Source: Hydrogenophaga sp. (GTDB taxonomy: Bacteria > Pseudomonadota > Gammaproteobacteria > Burkholderiales > Burkholderiaceae). Taken from it: a stretch of DNA of 6,749 bases. Of this stretch, positions 6,609-6,749 are shown piece by piece. Numbering within the stretch: the stretch's first letter is position 1; every line of letters starts with the position of its first letter. Made by a program: the position numbers and the translations under genes. The stretch spans positions 1-6,749 of the forward strand of contig JALOSH010000119.1 in assembly GCA_025458545.1 (NCBI GenBank), read 5' to 3'. The notes beneath the pieces were generated by a model. The model was given only the letters and a program-made list of their open reading frames with translations. It was not told where the DNA came from and made no database searches.

Positions 6609-6749
6609 TCAAGCCGCATCGGGTTCGCTCCCTGGCTTCAGCACCAGCGCCATGCGCAGGTGTGAATCCGCCATGCCCAAGGCCAGCGTGTTTTTCTTGC
6701 CGGACTTTGCCAAGGACGCGGCCGCAGCCAGCACCAGCAACCAACTCGC
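6609..6749 (-). CDS. 3' end of an unidentified gene upstream of tssM (tssL expected by position)
   Basis: The minus strand is open from the window edge for 46 codons to a TGA at 6609-6611. Most third positions are G or C, as in the neighbouring genes, so it looks coding. The visible peptide begins ASWLLVLAAAASLAKSG, possibly the end of a membrane helix, continues with KKNTLALGMADSHLRMALV, and ends LKPGSEPDAA. Its stop is 26 bp before tssM, in the same operon. Position favours TssL (DotU/ImpK), whose single membrane helix is near the C-terminus, and a residual 30-residue tail is compatible. However, I do not recognise these residues as a family motif, so another T6SS-linked membrane protein is equally open. 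No function is claimed. Confidence 0.55.
   Translation of the reverse strand, partial: ASWLLVLAAAASLAKSGKKNTLALGMADSHLRMALVLKPGSEPDAA

Noticed and set aside
6583..6744. 54-codon in-frame extension upstream of tssM
   Set aside because: It overlaps the reading frame of the preceding gene, has no family features (Gly/Arg-rich), and the ATG at 6582 has a well-placed GGAAGG site and begins with the hydrophobic N-terminus typical of TssM.

Overview
The window is part of a type VI secretion system (T6SS) gene cluster from a GC-rich proteobacterium. Base composition, codon choice and the mix of protein subfamilies suggest a beta-proteobacterium of the Burkholderiales (Comamonadaceae-like). That assignment is an inference; no ribosomal or other taxonomic marker is present.

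Layout, left to right. Positions 1-853 (+) hold the 3' part of tssA, whose start lies outside the window. A short intergenic stretch (854-945) separates it from a convergent block on the minus strand and carries only a weak stem-loop. The minus-strand block, read in its own direction from the right edge, is: the last 46 codons of an unidentified gene (6609-6749), then tssM/icmF (2749-6582), tagF (1760-2752) and a BON/OmpA-domain gene (946-1755). Spacing is tight: 26 bp before tssM, a 4-bp ATGA overlap between tssM and tagF, and 4 bp between tagF and the OmpA gene. These are the marks of one translationally coupled operon whose promoter is upstream, outside the window.

Function. TssM is the large inner-membrane component of the T6SS membrane complex (TssJLM) and keeps an intact nucleotide-binding motif set. 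The OmpA-family protein has a signal peptide, two BON-like segments and a peptidoglycan-binding domain with its key Asp and Arg, so it probably anchors or spaces the apparatus at the cell wall. TagF is known elsewhere as a post-translational repressor of T6SS assembly. TssA organises baseplate/tail assembly. Together the genes cover the envelope complex, its wall anchoring, its regulation and sheath assembly. No effector, VgrG, Hcp, sheath, RNA gene, mobile element or CRISPR array is visible.

Nothing here amounts to a wholly new system. The points most worth a second look are the unrecognised gene end upstream of tssM, the double-BON OmpA protein, the choice of tagF start, and the low-complexity segments of TssM.
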